Part shown: positions 27,481-36,385 of the stretch, one piece after another
Layout: each line of letters opens with the position of its first letter
Position numbering within the stretch: the stretch's first letter is position 1
Origin: Phosphitispora fastidiosa
GTDB lineage: Bacteria; Bacillota; Thermincolia; Thermincolales; UBA2595
Assembly: GCF_019008365.1 (NCBI RefSeq)
Contig: NZ_JAHHUL010000019.1
Coordinates: forward strand, 33,473 to 97,472
DNA: 64,000 bases
Direction: 5' to 3'
Program-made: the position numbers and the translations under genes
The notes under the pieces: model-generated
What the model was told of the DNA's origin: nothing
The model's database searches: none
Seen by the model: only the letters and a program-made list of their open reading frames with translations

Positions 27481-28620
27481 ATGTTAAGGCAGATATTGAC
27501 GAAAAAACTATTTTTAGGGTTCCTGGTTTCTGTCCTCATGCTATCGGCTTTCGGAATCAACTATGCAGTTGGTGTCGATGGACCGGAGGTTAAGACCATC
27601 AGCCTGGAGGAAGCTACCGAATTGGCCATGCAGAACAATCCGGATATGGAGATAGAGAGCCTGGCAGTTGAGAAAGCCCAGATTGAGCATGATGGCGCCA
27701 AGGCAACAGCAAAAACACATGAAAAGAAAGAAAAAAGGGACAGAGAGCACTATTATCTTACGTATGAAGTTGGGTTGCTAAGGTGGTTCAACCCCAAGGC
27801 AAAGGAAGTTGCCCTGGTACTGGCGGAAAAAAGGCAGGATGTAAATGAAAAGAAATTGAAGCTGGATGTGGAAAAGGCCTATTATGATGTCCTCAAGGCT
27901 GAGAAAGGCCTGGAGATAGAGCGGGCTGGCCTGAAATACTTCCAGGACCAGCTGAAAATAGCCCAAACGGCCTTTAAAGTGGGCACAAAGGCAAAACTGG
28001 ATGTCACCACTGCTGAAGCTGCCGTAGCCGGTTACCAGGCCGCTGTAACCCGTGCTGAAAACACCTACCGGACCTCTGTGTTGGATTTGAACCGCATTAT
28101 CGGACTGGACCTGGATACACCGCTGAAACTAACCTCAAAGTTTGCCGTGGAAAAGGCCGGGGATTCCATAAACCTGCAGGAAACTATTACCCAAGCCTTG
28201 GAAGATAATATGGGCATTCTGTCAGCCAGAAAGACCCTGGAGCTTAATCAGGTAAAGTCTGATGTGACTAAAAAGTTTTATAACCAGGGTGTAACTGTTT
28301 ATGAGACCGCTGAAATTGATAAAAAGAGCGCTGAGGCGAGTGTACGCAAGGAAGAAGTTGATACAACGGCCTCTGTCCGGAAAAGTTACCTGACCCTGTT
28401 CAGCCTGGAGAAAATGATTGATTGGCAGACCAAGGAAGTGGAAAAAGCCAGGGAAAATGCGCGGGTCTTCATGCTAAAATATGAAGCCGGACTGGCTACC
28501 GCTCTGGATGCCAGAAACGCAGCCATAGATCTGGAGACGGCTGAACAAAACCTGACAAATACTATTTATGATTATAACTTAACCAAGAGCCAGTTTAAAT
28601 ACCAGCTATTCACACCCTAA
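27481..28620 (+). CDS. TolC-like outer-membrane efflux family protein
   Basis: 379 residues, shorter than the 430-490 typical of TolC. A signal peptide (LFLGFLVSVLMLSAFGINYAVG) is followed by ISLEEATELAMQNNPDMEIESLAVEKAQIE and a long helical repeat region with LDVEKAYYDVLKAEKGLEI, LKIAQTAFKVGTKAKLDVTTAEAAVAGYQ and its second copy KARENARVFMLKYEAGLATALDARNAAIDLETAE. The two-fold internal repeat is the mark of the family. The equatorial and barrel segments seem reduced, which raises the question whether it forms a real outer-membrane pore. A ribosome site GGGGGAG lies just before ATG 27481. Confidence 0.8.
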   Translation: MLRQILTKKLFLGFLVSVLMLSAFGINYAVGVDGPEVKTISLEEATELAMQNNPDMEIESLAVEKAQIEHDGAKATAKTHEKKEKRDREHYYLTYEVGLLRWFNPKAKEVALVLAEKRQDVNEKKLKLDVEKAYYDVLKAEKGLEIERAGLKYFQDQLKIAQTAFKVGTKAKLDVTTAEAAVAGYQAAVTRAENTYRTSVLDLNRIIGLDLDTPLKLTSKFAVEKAGDSINLQETITQALEDNMGILSARKTLELNQVKSDVTKKFYNQGVTVYETAEIDKKSAEASVRKEEVDTTASVRKSYLTLFSLEKMIDWQTKEVEKARENARVFMLKYEAGLATALDARNAAIDLETAEQNLTNTIYDYNLTKSQFKYQLFTP

Positions 28621-28673
28621 GCAGAGAATGTCCCCGATAAAGGCAGGCAGGATTTCAGAAAGCAGGTGAAACA

Positions 28674-29270
28674 ATGGACCGCCCGGCTGAAAAAGATAAG
28701 CGGATCAAAATTATTAGAGCAGCAGTCAAGGTGTTTTCCCGGAAGGGGTTTCATGAGGCCAGGGTTGAGGAAATAGCCCAACTGGCCGATGTTGGGAAAG
28801 GTACGGTATACGAGTATTTTTCCAGTAAAACGGAACTGTTTCAGGAGATGTTTAAAGCCGGGATTCGGTTTTACCTGGACAGCCTGATTGACGATATCAG
28901 TCCTGACCTGTCCTCTAAAGAGAAACTGTCCCGAATTGCCCTGCTTCACCTGAGGTTTGTCAGCAATTATAAGGACCTGGCGAAAGTCACCATGACGGAA
29001 CATACGTACTTTAATGAGGATTTCCGCAAATGGATGTGGGAGTACCGGGCCCGAAAGCTTGAAATGCTGAAACGGATAATTGATGAAGGCATTGACAGAG
29101 GGGAATTCCGGAAAATTGATTCCCGGGCAGTTGCCCTGGTTTTTATGGGAGCGCTTGGAGCCATGTTTTCGCCGCTTATATTTTCTGAAGAGCATGAAAA
29201 TGCCAAAGCTTTAATCGAACCGGCCCTGGATATCATTATGAACGGCCTTATCGCCCCTGAAGGGCAGTAA
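28674..29270 (+). CDS. TetR/AcrR family repressor
   Basis: 198 residues. The N-terminal helix-turn-helix domain reads KDKRIKIIRAAVKVFSRKGFHEARVEEIAQLADVGKGTVYEYFSSKTELF, a textbook TetR signature. The C-terminal ligand domain (about 75-198) belongs to the TetR_C_11/YcfQ-like type and ends with ALIEPALDIIMNGL. It is the third gene of the adaptor-TolC operon and the likely reader of the palindrome at 26271-26286. The inducer is unknown. Confidence 0.92.
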   Translation: MDRPAEKDKRIKIIRAAVKVFSRKGFHEARVEEIAQLADVGKGTVYEYFSSKTELFQEMFKAGIRFYLDSLIDDISPDLSSKEKLSRIALLHLRFVSNYKDLAKVTMTEHTYFNEDFRKWMWEYRARKLEMLKRIIDEGIDRGEFRKIDSRAVALVFMGALGAMFSPLIFSEEHENAKALIEPALDIIMNGLIAPEGQ

Positions 29271-29312
29271 GGTGAAAGGGGTTTCATATTTCTGACGCTG
29301 ATTTTAACCTAA

Positions 29313-29376
29313 ATAGGGGTAGATGTATTCCCGGACGGCGGACAGACCCCGCGTTCCGGAAACCATCTGCCCCTAT
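29313..29376 (+). repeat. Palindromic element, short copy
   Basis: ATAGGGGTAGATG (29313-29325) pairs with CATCTGCCCCTAT (29364-29376), with one G-T type difference. The left arm and the following TATTCCCGG match the outer arms of the elements at 36.5 and 63.1 kb, but the conserved inner core is absent. It lies alone in the 316 bases between the TetR gene and the guanylyltransferase gene; the rest of this gap holds only a GC-rich stretch rich in TTCCGG. Confidence 0.65.
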
Positions 29377-29532
29377 CTTCATCACAGCTTAATGGTTCCG
29401 GAGCAGGCAGCGCGCTCAATGACAGAACCTTGCAGTTCCGGTAACAATTCCCGACGCAGGAAAAATGGCATCATCTGTCGAAGAACTAATATGATTTACC
29501 AAAAATAAGAAGGCAGCTAAAGGTGAAACCTT

Positions 29533-29594
29533 ACTTAAGGAGAAAACTGATAAAGTGAAACATAACTAAAGGAGAAGACTGATTAAGTGAAACA
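29533..29594 (+). repeat. Tandem copy of the ribosome site and start of the guanylyltransferase gene
   Basis: A 30-base unit with AAGGAGA, ACTGAT and GTGAAACA occurs at 29533-29562 and again at 29565-29594 with three differences. The second copy carries the real GTG start. The first would code only for Met-Lys-His-Asn before a stop. Confidence 0.75.
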
Positions 29595-30687
29595 AAAACA
29601 GCAGGTATCACATAAAATCAGTATTGTGATTATGGCGGGGGGCAGGGGGGAACGCTTCTGGCCCCGCAGCAGGGTTGGCAGGCCCAAACAATTTGCTGAC
29701 CTGACGGGAAAGGGCAGTATGCTGTACCTTACTTATAACAGGGCGCTGAAGCTGGTTCCTCCGGAACGCATTTTTGTCGTTACCGGGGCTGAGTACCGGG
29801 AGGTTACCAAAGAATGCCTTCCCGAGCTGCCACAGGAAAATATTATCATCGAACCTGAGGGAAGGAACACCGCACCCTGTATCGGACTGGCTGCAGTTAC
29901 CCTGGAGCAGCGGCAGCCCGGAGCCATAATGGCAGTCCTTCCTGCTGACCATCTGATAACAGGTGAAAATGAATTTGTCGGAGCCCTGGAGGTAGCTGCC
30001 GGGCTGGCAGAAGAGACTGGTGGGCTGGTTACCGTCGGAATCAGGCCCGACAGGCCGGAGACCGGTTATGGATATTTACGGGTAGGGAAACCAAGTTCAA
30101 CAGCAGATGGAAAGACTGTTTATCGGGTTGACAGTTTTGTTGAAAAACCCGATCCGGTCAGGGCGCAGTTGTATCTCCAGGATGGCGGGTATCTCTGGAA
30201 TGCGGGCATTTTTGTGTGGCAGGCCTCTGCTGTCCTTGACGAATTTAGTAACCACCTTCCCGGGATATATGCAGGGCTGCAGCAAATATGCAGTTATCTC
30301 GGTACAGAGAAATACGAGGAAGTGCTGCAGAGGATTTACCCCTGTTTAGATAAGATTTCCATAGACTACGGCATTATGGAAAAGGCAGACCGGGTTTACA
30401 CCGTACCAGGTGAATTTCATTGGGATGATGTGGGTACCTGGATGTCTCTGGAACGCGTTTTCGGGACTGACAATAATGGCAACATGTTCCGTGGGAAAGT
30501 GGTCTCCCTGAACACAGAAAACAGTATTATTGACTCCAGCGGGCGCATGGTTGCCCTAATTGGCGTCAAAGACTTGGTCATTGTGGAAACTGATGATGTA
30601 ACTTTTGTCTGTCATAAAAATGAAACTGACCGGGTCAGGGAACTTTTAGAAGAACTTCGTCGTCTAAATATGGAGGAGTACCTGTAG
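29587..30687 (+). CDS. manC: Mannose-1-phosphate guanylyltransferase
   Basis: 366 residues from GTG 29587 with AAAGGAG at 29568-29574. The nucleotide-binding signature MAGGRGERFWPRSRVGRPKQF, then PQENIIIEPEGRNTAPCIGLAA, VLPADHLI, ETGYGYLRVG, VEKPDPVRAQLYL, YLWNAGIFVWQAS and IDYGIMEKADRVYTVPGEFHWDDVGTW are all typical of the GMP family. The C-terminal isomerase domain of the bifunctional enzymes is absent. It makes GDP-mannose from GTP and mannose 1-phosphate, feeding gmd/fcl and mannosyltransferases. The phosphohexomutase at 46288 may give the mannose 1-phosphate. Confidence 0.95.
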   Translation: MKQKQQVSHKISIVIMAGGRGERFWPRSRVGRPKQFADLTGKGSMLYLTYNRALKLVPPERIFVVTGAEYREVTKECLPELPQENIIIEPEGRNTAPCIGLAAVTLEQRQPGAIMAVLPADHLITGENEFVGALEVAAGLAEETGGLVTVGIRPDRPETGYGYLRVGKPSSTADGKTVYRVDSFVEKPDPVRAQLYLQDGGYLWNAGIFVWQASAVLDEFSNHLPGIYAGLQQICSYLGTEKYEEVLQRIYPCLDKISIDYGIMEKADRVYTVPGEFHWDDVGTWMSLERVFGTDNNGNMFRGKVVSLNTENSIIDSSGRMVALIGVKDLVIVETDDVTFVCHKNETDRVRELLEELRRLNMEEYL

Positions 30688-30698
30688 GGGGAGAATTA

Positions 30699-33600
30699 AT
30701 GTTTCTGAGACCTTTTGCCAAATCTGTTGTTACAGCAGCAGTAATTTTTAGTTTGATTTTATATAGTGTTGTTCCTGCGCTTGCAGTTTCTTTCAGCGAT
30801 ATTTCCGGCTACTGGGCCAGGGATTCTGTTTTGCGCCTGGCTGCCCTGGATATTGTCAACGGCTATGAGGGAAGGTTTAACCCCCAGGCTGGAGTTACCA
30901 GGGCTGAGTTTGCGGCCATGATTGTCAGGGCTCTGGGACTTGCCGGTGAGGCCGGGACTGCCCGCGGCATGTCTAGCGGGTACACTGATGTTGGTACAGG
31001 TTACTGGGCATCAGGCAGCATTTTAGTGGCCAGGGAAAAGGGTTTGATTCAGGGCTATTCTGACGGTACCTTCAAGCCTGAGGCCAAAATCCGCCGGGTG
31101 GAAATTACTGCTATCCTGGTAAGGGCTCTTGACCTGGCGGCAGGGAACGGTCTGAAGGAACCCGGGGAGGTCTTTACCGACAGTGATCAAATTCCCCAAT
31201 GGGCTTATGATGCAGTGAAGATTGCCTACGGCTATGGTCTGATCAACGGATATCCTGATGGGAGTTTTGGTCCGGACCGTAATGCCACCAGGGGAGAAAC
31301 CGCAGCGCTAATTGAAAAGGTACTCAGGGAGATGGGCGCGGAATTTACTTTTTATGGCAGTATCCAGTCGGTTGACAAATCCTCCCGCCTGATGACCCTT
31401 GATATTCACGGGCAGTCAGAAGCGTTTCATTTCAGGCCTGATACTGAGATCAGGATTGACGGAGTGGATGGAGATATTGCCGGACTGAAAACCGGAGATT
31501 ATGTGGCGGTAATTCTGGACCGGGAAGGATATATCAGATTTATACAGGAAGAAAACGAAGAGACTTCAGTGATAATCATGACCGCAGCGGGTGAGACAGA
31601 TACGCTGAGCGCTGTAATTGCTGAACAGGGAGGACGGGTGAGCTTTGTTGACGGCCGGGTTGATCTGCTGTTAGCTGATGTCAGCGCTCCGTTACTAAGG
31701 GCTCTGCGCCAGGATAGACTGGTTGAGGATATTACTGCTGACCGGAGGGTCAGAGTTGAGAACCTGGCTGTAGAAGAAGAATCAGGGCTTCCGGCAGACG
31801 GCATGGCAGTTGCTGGTGCCAACCCGGGTCAGAGTCTGAATGTTACCAAAAAAGCTATCAGCGCCCCTGAATTTGTTAATTTTACCGGCTCTGACGGGAA
31901 GAATCAGGTTATTGCCATAATTGATACAGGCATTGATGCCGGACACCCCGACCTCCAGCTTACCTCGAATAATAAAAGAAAAATTACCGATTGGAAGGAT
32001 TTTACCGGAGAAGGGGATATTGATACCAGTTCTGTGGCTATCCGGGATGGCAAAAACCTGAACCTGGCTAATGCCCCCTATTTTATCGGTGATATTACTT
32101 CCCGGAGCGGGAAGATCCGGTATGGATACGTCAGGGAAGTTGACTTCATGAATGTGAATGAACAAGGTCTCGATATGAACTTTAATGGCAGCAGCAGTGA
32201 CGTTTTTGCTGTTATTGCTGTCGATACCCTGAAGGCAGGTGTTTATGACAGCGTTTTTGTGGATACTGATAATGATTATGACTTAACCGACGAGAAACAG
32301 CTCCGGGTTTTTTCCCTGAAGCCGGAATTTGGCAGCTTTAACGGGGCAGGCGGGAAGGACAGGTTTAATTTTGTGATCACTGAAATTGACCCCGGGGGCG
32401 CTGCCATTAATATTGGTTTTGACGGAAGTGACCATGGTACACATGTGGCCGGAATAGCTGCCGCCAACGGCAGGATTAAGGGTGTGGCTCCCGGCGCTCA
32501 GCTAATGTCCCTTAAAGTGCTTGATGCCGGCGGCTACGGTGACCTGGGTACCATAGTTGAGGCCATGTCATATGCAGCTTCCCGAGGAGCCGGGATTATT
32601 AACCTGAGTATGGGTTTTCCCTCAACTGACGAGGATGGCGGTACTGTGCCGGTACATCTGCTGAACAGCCTGACGGAGAAATTTGGGGTTGTTTTTGTCA
32701 TCGCAGCGGGGAACGAAGGTCCCGGGTTGACAACGGTTGCCACACCCGGTGACGCGGAAGCTGTCCTGAGTGTGGGAGCCTTCAGCAGCCCGGAAATGTG
32801 GCAAACAGATTATGGCTGGGACGTACCTAACGAAAACCTGTGGTTTTTCAGCGCTGCCGGACCCCGCCGGGATGGGGTTATGGCGCCGTCAATTGTGGCC
32901 CCGGGCAGCGCCGTGTCGACAGTATCACTCCGGGGCGGAGTACAGTATTCCCTGAGTGAAGGCACAAGTATGGCTGCTCCTCACGTATCAGGGGCAATTG
33001 CCTTATTAATGGAGGAAGCCCGAAAGAAAAAGCTGAACATTTCACCACACCTGGTAAAACGGGCGGTGGAATCAGGTGCCAGGGTAATTCCTAAATATAC
33101 CGTTGCTGAACAGGGGTATGGGGTACTGAATTTAACCAGGGCCTGGGCTGAACTCCTGTCTCTGAAGGACACTCCCCTGATATCGGCAACAACTGCCGGT
33201 GACGGCGGGGGCACCAATGGAGGAATATTTTTCAGGGAACACCTTCCGGGGATGACCACTCTATACCTGGAAAACAAATCAGAGAGGTCTGTTGTCCTGG
33301 ACCTTGAAGGGGGGTCATGGGTCAGTCCTGGCCAGGAAAGAGTTAACCTGCCTGCCGGACAGAAACGTGCTGTTGAAGTATTTATTGATGTCCCCCGGGA
33401 GAAGGGTATATACTCATCATTTATTTCGGGTGATAATCCGGATACCTATGATAAGGAGTTGGAAGTTCTTACAACAGTAATCAATCCATATCAACTAACC
33501 CGGGAAAATTCTTATGGTTTCAAAGACTCCGGGGTTCAAAACGCCGCTCAGTTTAAGAGATATTTCTTCAAGGTACCTCCAGGGGCGGAAGCGGTTACTG

Positions 33601-34145
33601 CTAAGCTTACCGTGGACGAGAACAGGGGCCGGTCGATGGTGTATCTTTATAATCCATCAGGGCGATTAGTCAGTGAGTCCGGTTATGCCGGCAATAACCC
33701 CGCAGGTTATGTGGCGGAGGCAGCGGCAGTGGGCGGGTTCCCTTCTGCAGGTGTATGGGAGGCGGTTGTATATACCTCGGCTGCCCTCAGCGCCTATGAC
33801 CTGAAACAATCAAATTATGACCTGGAGGTATCCCTTAAAGGTCAGGATATCGGAAAATATAAACACGAAGGTCGTAACCTGATTGTTGGGGTTGCTCCAA
33901 AATTGATAACTCCCGGCAGGAAAAACTTAGTTACCGTTCAGGTAAGGGACAGAACTACCAAAATACCCTTTGAAGGATTTATAGAAATTAACGGTATGCT
34001 CTACTTTACCAGGGGGGGCAGAGCAACAATTCCGGCGGAGGCTGATGGCGCCGGTGTTGCCCTGAGGATAAGGACTGTCCCTGACGCGCCGGATATTGAG
34101 CCGTGGGAGCTTGATTTTACCCTGCCGGTCGACAATGGACCATAA
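30699..34145 (+). CDS. SLH-anchored subtilisin-like serine protease
   Basis: 1148 residues. Signal peptide to about residue 30 (ending PALA). Three SLH modules follow (about 32-215), then a linker domain of about 180 residues, then an S8 protease with Asp409 in AIIDTGID, His582 in DHGTHVAG, Asn in AAGNEGPG and Ser757 in EGTSMAAPHVSG. About 140 residues are inserted between the catalytic Asp and His, more than in standard subtilisins. The C-terminal 330 residues are beta-rich, with a P/homo B-like or pre-peptidase type domain. It would be held on the wall through its SLH domains and cut extracellular or surface proteins. It starts 11 bases after manC. Confidence 0.93.
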   Translation: MFLRPFAKSVVTAAVIFSLILYSVVPALAVSFSDISGYWARDSVLRLAALDIVNGYEGRFNPQAGVTRAEFAAMIVRALGLAGEAGTARGMSSGYTDVGTGYWASGSILVAREKGLIQGYSDGTFKPEAKIRRVEITAILVRALDLAAGNGLKEPGEVFTDSDQIPQWAYDAVKIAYGYGLINGYPDGSFGPDRNATRGETAALIEKVLREMGAEFTFYGSIQSVDKSSRLMTLDIHGQSEAFHFRPDTEIRIDGVDGDIAGLKTGDYVAVILDREGYIRFIQEENEETSVIIMTAAGETDTLSAVIAEQGGRVSFVDGRVDLLLADVSAPLLRALRQDRLVEDITADRRVRVENLAVEEESGLPADGMAVAGANPGQSLNVTKKAISAPEFVNFTGSDGKNQVIAIIDTGIDAGHPDLQLTSNNKRKITDWKDFTGEGDIDTSSVAIRDGKNLNLANAPYFIGDITSRSGKIRYGYVREVDFMNVNEQGLDMNFNGSSSDVFAVIAVDTLKAGVYDSVFVDTDNDYDLTDEKQLRVFSLKPEFGSFNGAGGKDRFNFVITEIDPGGAAINIGFDGSDHGTHVAGIAAANGRIKGVAPGAQLMSLKVLDAGGYGDLGTIVEAMSYAASRGAGIINLSMGFPSTDEDGGTVPVHLLNSLTEKFGVVFVIAAGNEGPGLTTVATPGDAEAVLSVGAFSSPEMWQTDYGWDVPNENLWFFSAAGPRRDGVMAPSIVAPGSAVSTVSLRGGVQYSLSEGTSMAAPHVSGAIALLMEEARKKKLNISPHLVKRAVESGARVIPKYTVAEQGYGVLNLTRAWAELLSLKDTPLISATTAGDGGGTNGGIFFREHLPGMTTLYLENKSERSVVLDLEGGSWVSPGQERVNLPAGQKRAVEVFIDVPREKGIYSSFISGDNPDTYDKELEVLTTVINPYQLTRENSYGFKDSGVQNAAQFKRYFFKVPPGAEAVTAKLTVDENRGRSMVYLYNPSGRLVSESGYAGNNPAGYVAEAAAVGGFPSAGVWEAVVYTSAALSAYDLKQSNYDLEVSLKGQDIGKYKHEGRNLIVGVAPKLITPGRKNLVTVQVRDRTTKIPFEGFIEINGMLYFTRGGRATIPAEADGAGVALRIRTVPDAPDIEPWELDFTLPVDNGP

Positions 34146-34190
34146 GTTTATTTCTCTGTCTGCCGGAGAGCTATTTCCAGTAAGTTGGTG

Positions 34191-34219
34191 TTGATTGTGA
34201 TAGTAAATTACGGTAAAAT
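34191..34219 (+). promoter_or_regulatory. Promoter of the LCP gene
   Basis: TTGATT (34191-34196), 17 bases, TAAAAT (34214-34219). The ribosome site GAGGTG follows at 34259-34264. Confidence 0.55.
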
Positions 34220-34272
34220 TATTTGAGGGACCAATTCAGTGAGTATTTCGAGTGATTTGAGGTGATTGCGGG

Positions 34273-35583
34273 ATGATGCCAGCCAAACGCAGAAAGGCTT
34301 CTCCTTTAAAGATTCTGGCTTTATTGCTGGTTTTTGCGATTTCATTCTTTGGGGGGAAATTTATAGCAACCCTGGCTGGGGATTCAGGTCTGGGAGAGAG
34401 TGACGGCTTAGAGACCGTTACCCAGGATGAAGCGGAGTTTCCGGTTAACAGGTTAAATGTACTCCTTTTGGGAGTTGATGCCCGTCCCGGTGAAGCAGAT
34501 GCCAGGACTGATTCGATGATCCTGGTCAGCATTGACCGGGATACCAAGAAAATTGCCATGGTTTCTATTCCCAGGGACACAATGGTGGAAATACCCGGGC
34601 ATGGCACAGACAAAATTAATTCTGCCAATGCCTTTGGCGGAGCTGATCTGGCAACAGAGACCGTTGAAGGTCTGCTTGACATCAAGATACCCTATTATGT
34701 AAAGACAAATTTTGAAGGTTTTAAGGACATAGTTGATACCCTTGGCGGGGTAGACCTGGAAGTGGAAAAGAGGATGTACTATCCTCAGGAGGATATCGAT
34801 TTAAGGCCCGGACAGCAGAGGTTGATGGGTGATGACGCCCTGGGTTATGTGAGATACCGGCATGATGCCCTGGGTGACATTACCCGGGCAGAACGCCAGC
34901 AAAAGTTTTTAGCTTCCCTGACCAGGGAAATGCTCAGGGCCAAGACTATTATTAAGCTGCCAAAGCTGGTGCCGCAGCTTATGGATGCTGTGGAAACCAA
35001 CTTGGGTATCAAGGATGCCATTTTCCTGGCAAAAGCAGGGGCAAGTCTGGATTCAGACAGTATAGTCACGGCAACACTGCCCGGAACTTTCCTGAATTAT
35101 AAGGGAGTCAGTTACTGGAAGGCTGATGATGAAAAGGCCAAAATCGTATTAAATGATCTGTTCCGCGGAGTGAAACTGGCTACTATTACGGGACCTGATA
35201 TTACCGTGCCGCGGGAAAATAAGAAACCTGAGGAATCACCACAGCAAACGGAAGACCCGGCGAATGGAGATTCTGCAACAGGGGAACCCGGTACCGGGGA
35301 ATTGGGAAATCCAGAGGAAACCGGTGACAATCCGGTACAGGGGTCTGGTAATAACGGAGCAGGTACTGGCGGCCAGCCGGGCCAGACTGACCCGAACCTG
35401 CCGCCTCAGGGGCTTCCTGAACCTGTTAACCCGGTGGGAAACAGCACAACCCAGCCGGTAGACCCGGCTGCTCCGACAATTCCTGTCAGTCCGCAGCAGG
35501 ATTCTTCGGTGGATGAACAGGACCAGCCGGTTAGCAGTGAAACTACAACAAACAGCGCCACAACCCCGGTTGTTAATGGGTAA
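34273..35583 (+). CDS. LytR-CpsA-Psr family glycopolymer transferase
   Basis: 436 residues. A basic N-terminus and one membrane helix (about 10-32) put the LCP domain outside the cell. The domain shows LNVLLLGVDARPGEADARTDSMILVSID, IPRDTMVEIPGHGTDKINSANAFGG, VDTLGGVDLEVEKRMYY and GYVRYRHDALGDITRAERQQKFL, so the conserved Arg and Asp residues of the polyprenyl-phosphate site are kept. LCP enzymes join lipid-linked glycopolymers to peptidoglycan. The last 130 residues are a low-complexity tail rich in Pro, Gly, Glu and Thr, probably a wall spacer. The WecG/TagA gene overlaps or directly follows, so both probably serve one wall glycopolymer. Confidence 0.93.
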   Translation: MMPAKRRKASPLKILALLLVFAISFFGGKFIATLAGDSGLGESDGLETVTQDEAEFPVNRLNVLLLGVDARPGEADARTDSMILVSIDRDTKKIAMVSIPRDTMVEIPGHGTDKINSANAFGGADLATETVEGLLDIKIPYYVKTNFEGFKDIVDTLGGVDLEVEKRMYYPQEDIDLRPGQQRLMGDDALGYVRYRHDALGDITRAERQQKFLASLTREMLRAKTIIKLPKLVPQLMDAVETNLGIKDAIFLAKAGASLDSDSIVTATLPGTFLNYKGVSYWKADDEKAKIVLNDLFRGVKLATITGPDITVPRENKKPEESPQQTEDPANGDSATGEPGTGELGNPEETGDNPVQGSGNNGAGTGGQPGQTDPNLPPQGLPEPVNPVGNSTTQPVDPAAPTIPVSPQQDSSVDEQDQPVSSETTTNSATTPVVNG

Positions 35584-35590
35584 TAATGAG

Positions 35591-36328
35591 ATGCGCAGGA
35601 CAGAGCAGGTTTTGGTCCTCGGAGTCGGTATTGATAACGTAAATTTGGCTGAGGCTCTGAGGAAAATTGAGGAATACGTTAAAAACGGGGAACCCGGGTT
35701 GGTAGTGACCGCTAATCCGGAGATTGTCATGCTGGCAAGAATGGATCCGGATTTTAAGGCTTGTCTTGATGATGCCCTGCTGGTGACTGCTGATGGGATA
35801 GGGATAGTTATTGCTGCCAGGCTGCTGGGCAAGCCCCTAAAACAGCGGGTTACCGGGATTGATCTAACAACTGCCTTATTTAAACAGGCCGTCGCTAAGA
35901 AGTACAGACTCTATTTTGTGGGGGCAAAGCCCGGAGTTGCGGAAAAGGCAGCGGAAAACATTAGAAATTCTTACCCTGGTATTGAGATTGTCGGGACGCA
36001 GCATGGCTATTTTACTGATGATAACGAAATCATTAAGGATATTAAAAACAAGAAGCCGGATATTCTGCTGGCAGCCCTTGGCATGGGCAAACAGGAGAAG
36101 TGGATTGCTGAAAGGGTGGAGCCTGCCGGGATCCCGGTAAGCATAGGGGTTGGCGGTAGTTTTGACGTTTTTGCCGGGGCAGCTAAAAGGGCACCCCAGT
36201 GGGTGCAGGATGCCGGTGTTGAGTGGCTGTACCGGCTGGTCAGGCAGCCATCCCGCTTCCGGAGGATGCTCCAGCTCCCCAGATTCCTGGTTGCTGTGCT
36301 GTTATCAAGGTTTTTTCCCGGTAAATAA
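35591..36328 (+). CDS. WecG/TagA/CpsF family glycosyltransferase
   Basis: 245 residues from ATG 35591; ATG 35576 in frame overlaps the LCP gene and is also possible. VLGVGIDNVNLAEALRKIEEYV, VVTANPEIVMLARMDPDFKACLDDALLVTADGIGIVIAARLLG, RVTGIDL and AALGMGKQEKWI are the family signature, which includes the Thr/Asp active-site pair in TADG. It transfers a UDP-linked aminosugar (ManNAc or ManNAcA in known members) to undecaprenyl-PP-GlcNAc, the product of the WecA/TagO-type enzyme at 44752. Its stop codon lies in a 24-base tandem repeat. Confidence 0.92.
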   Translation: MRRTEQVLVLGVGIDNVNLAEALRKIEEYVKNGEPGLVVTANPEIVMLARMDPDFKACLDDALLVTADGIGIVIAARLLGKPLKQRVTGIDLTTALFKQAVAKKYRLYFVGAKPGVAEKAAENIRNSYPGIEIVGTQHGYFTDDNEIIKDIKNKKPDILLAALGMGKQEKWIAERVEPAGIPVSIGVGGSFDVFAGAAKRAPQWVQDAGVEWLYRLVRQPSRFRRMLQLPRFLVAVLLSRFFPGK

Positions 36329-36385
36329 TCGAGTTTCTTTTCTGGTAATAGCTGGGGATTATTTTCTGGTAAGTAGTTGAAGATT
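36313..36385 (+). repeat. Three tandem repeats of about 24 bases overlapping a stop codon
   Basis: Units at 36313-36337, 36338-36361 and 36362-36385 share TTTTCYSGGTAA and a G-rich second part. The TAA of the WecG/TagA gene (36326-36328) is in the first unit. The array also forms the outer left arm of the large inverted repeat. Confidence 0.7.

Noticed and set aside
35264..35461. Open frame inside the low-complexity tail of the LCP gene
   Set aside because: The tail is in frame with the LCP domain and the other frame is open only because of its biased composition.
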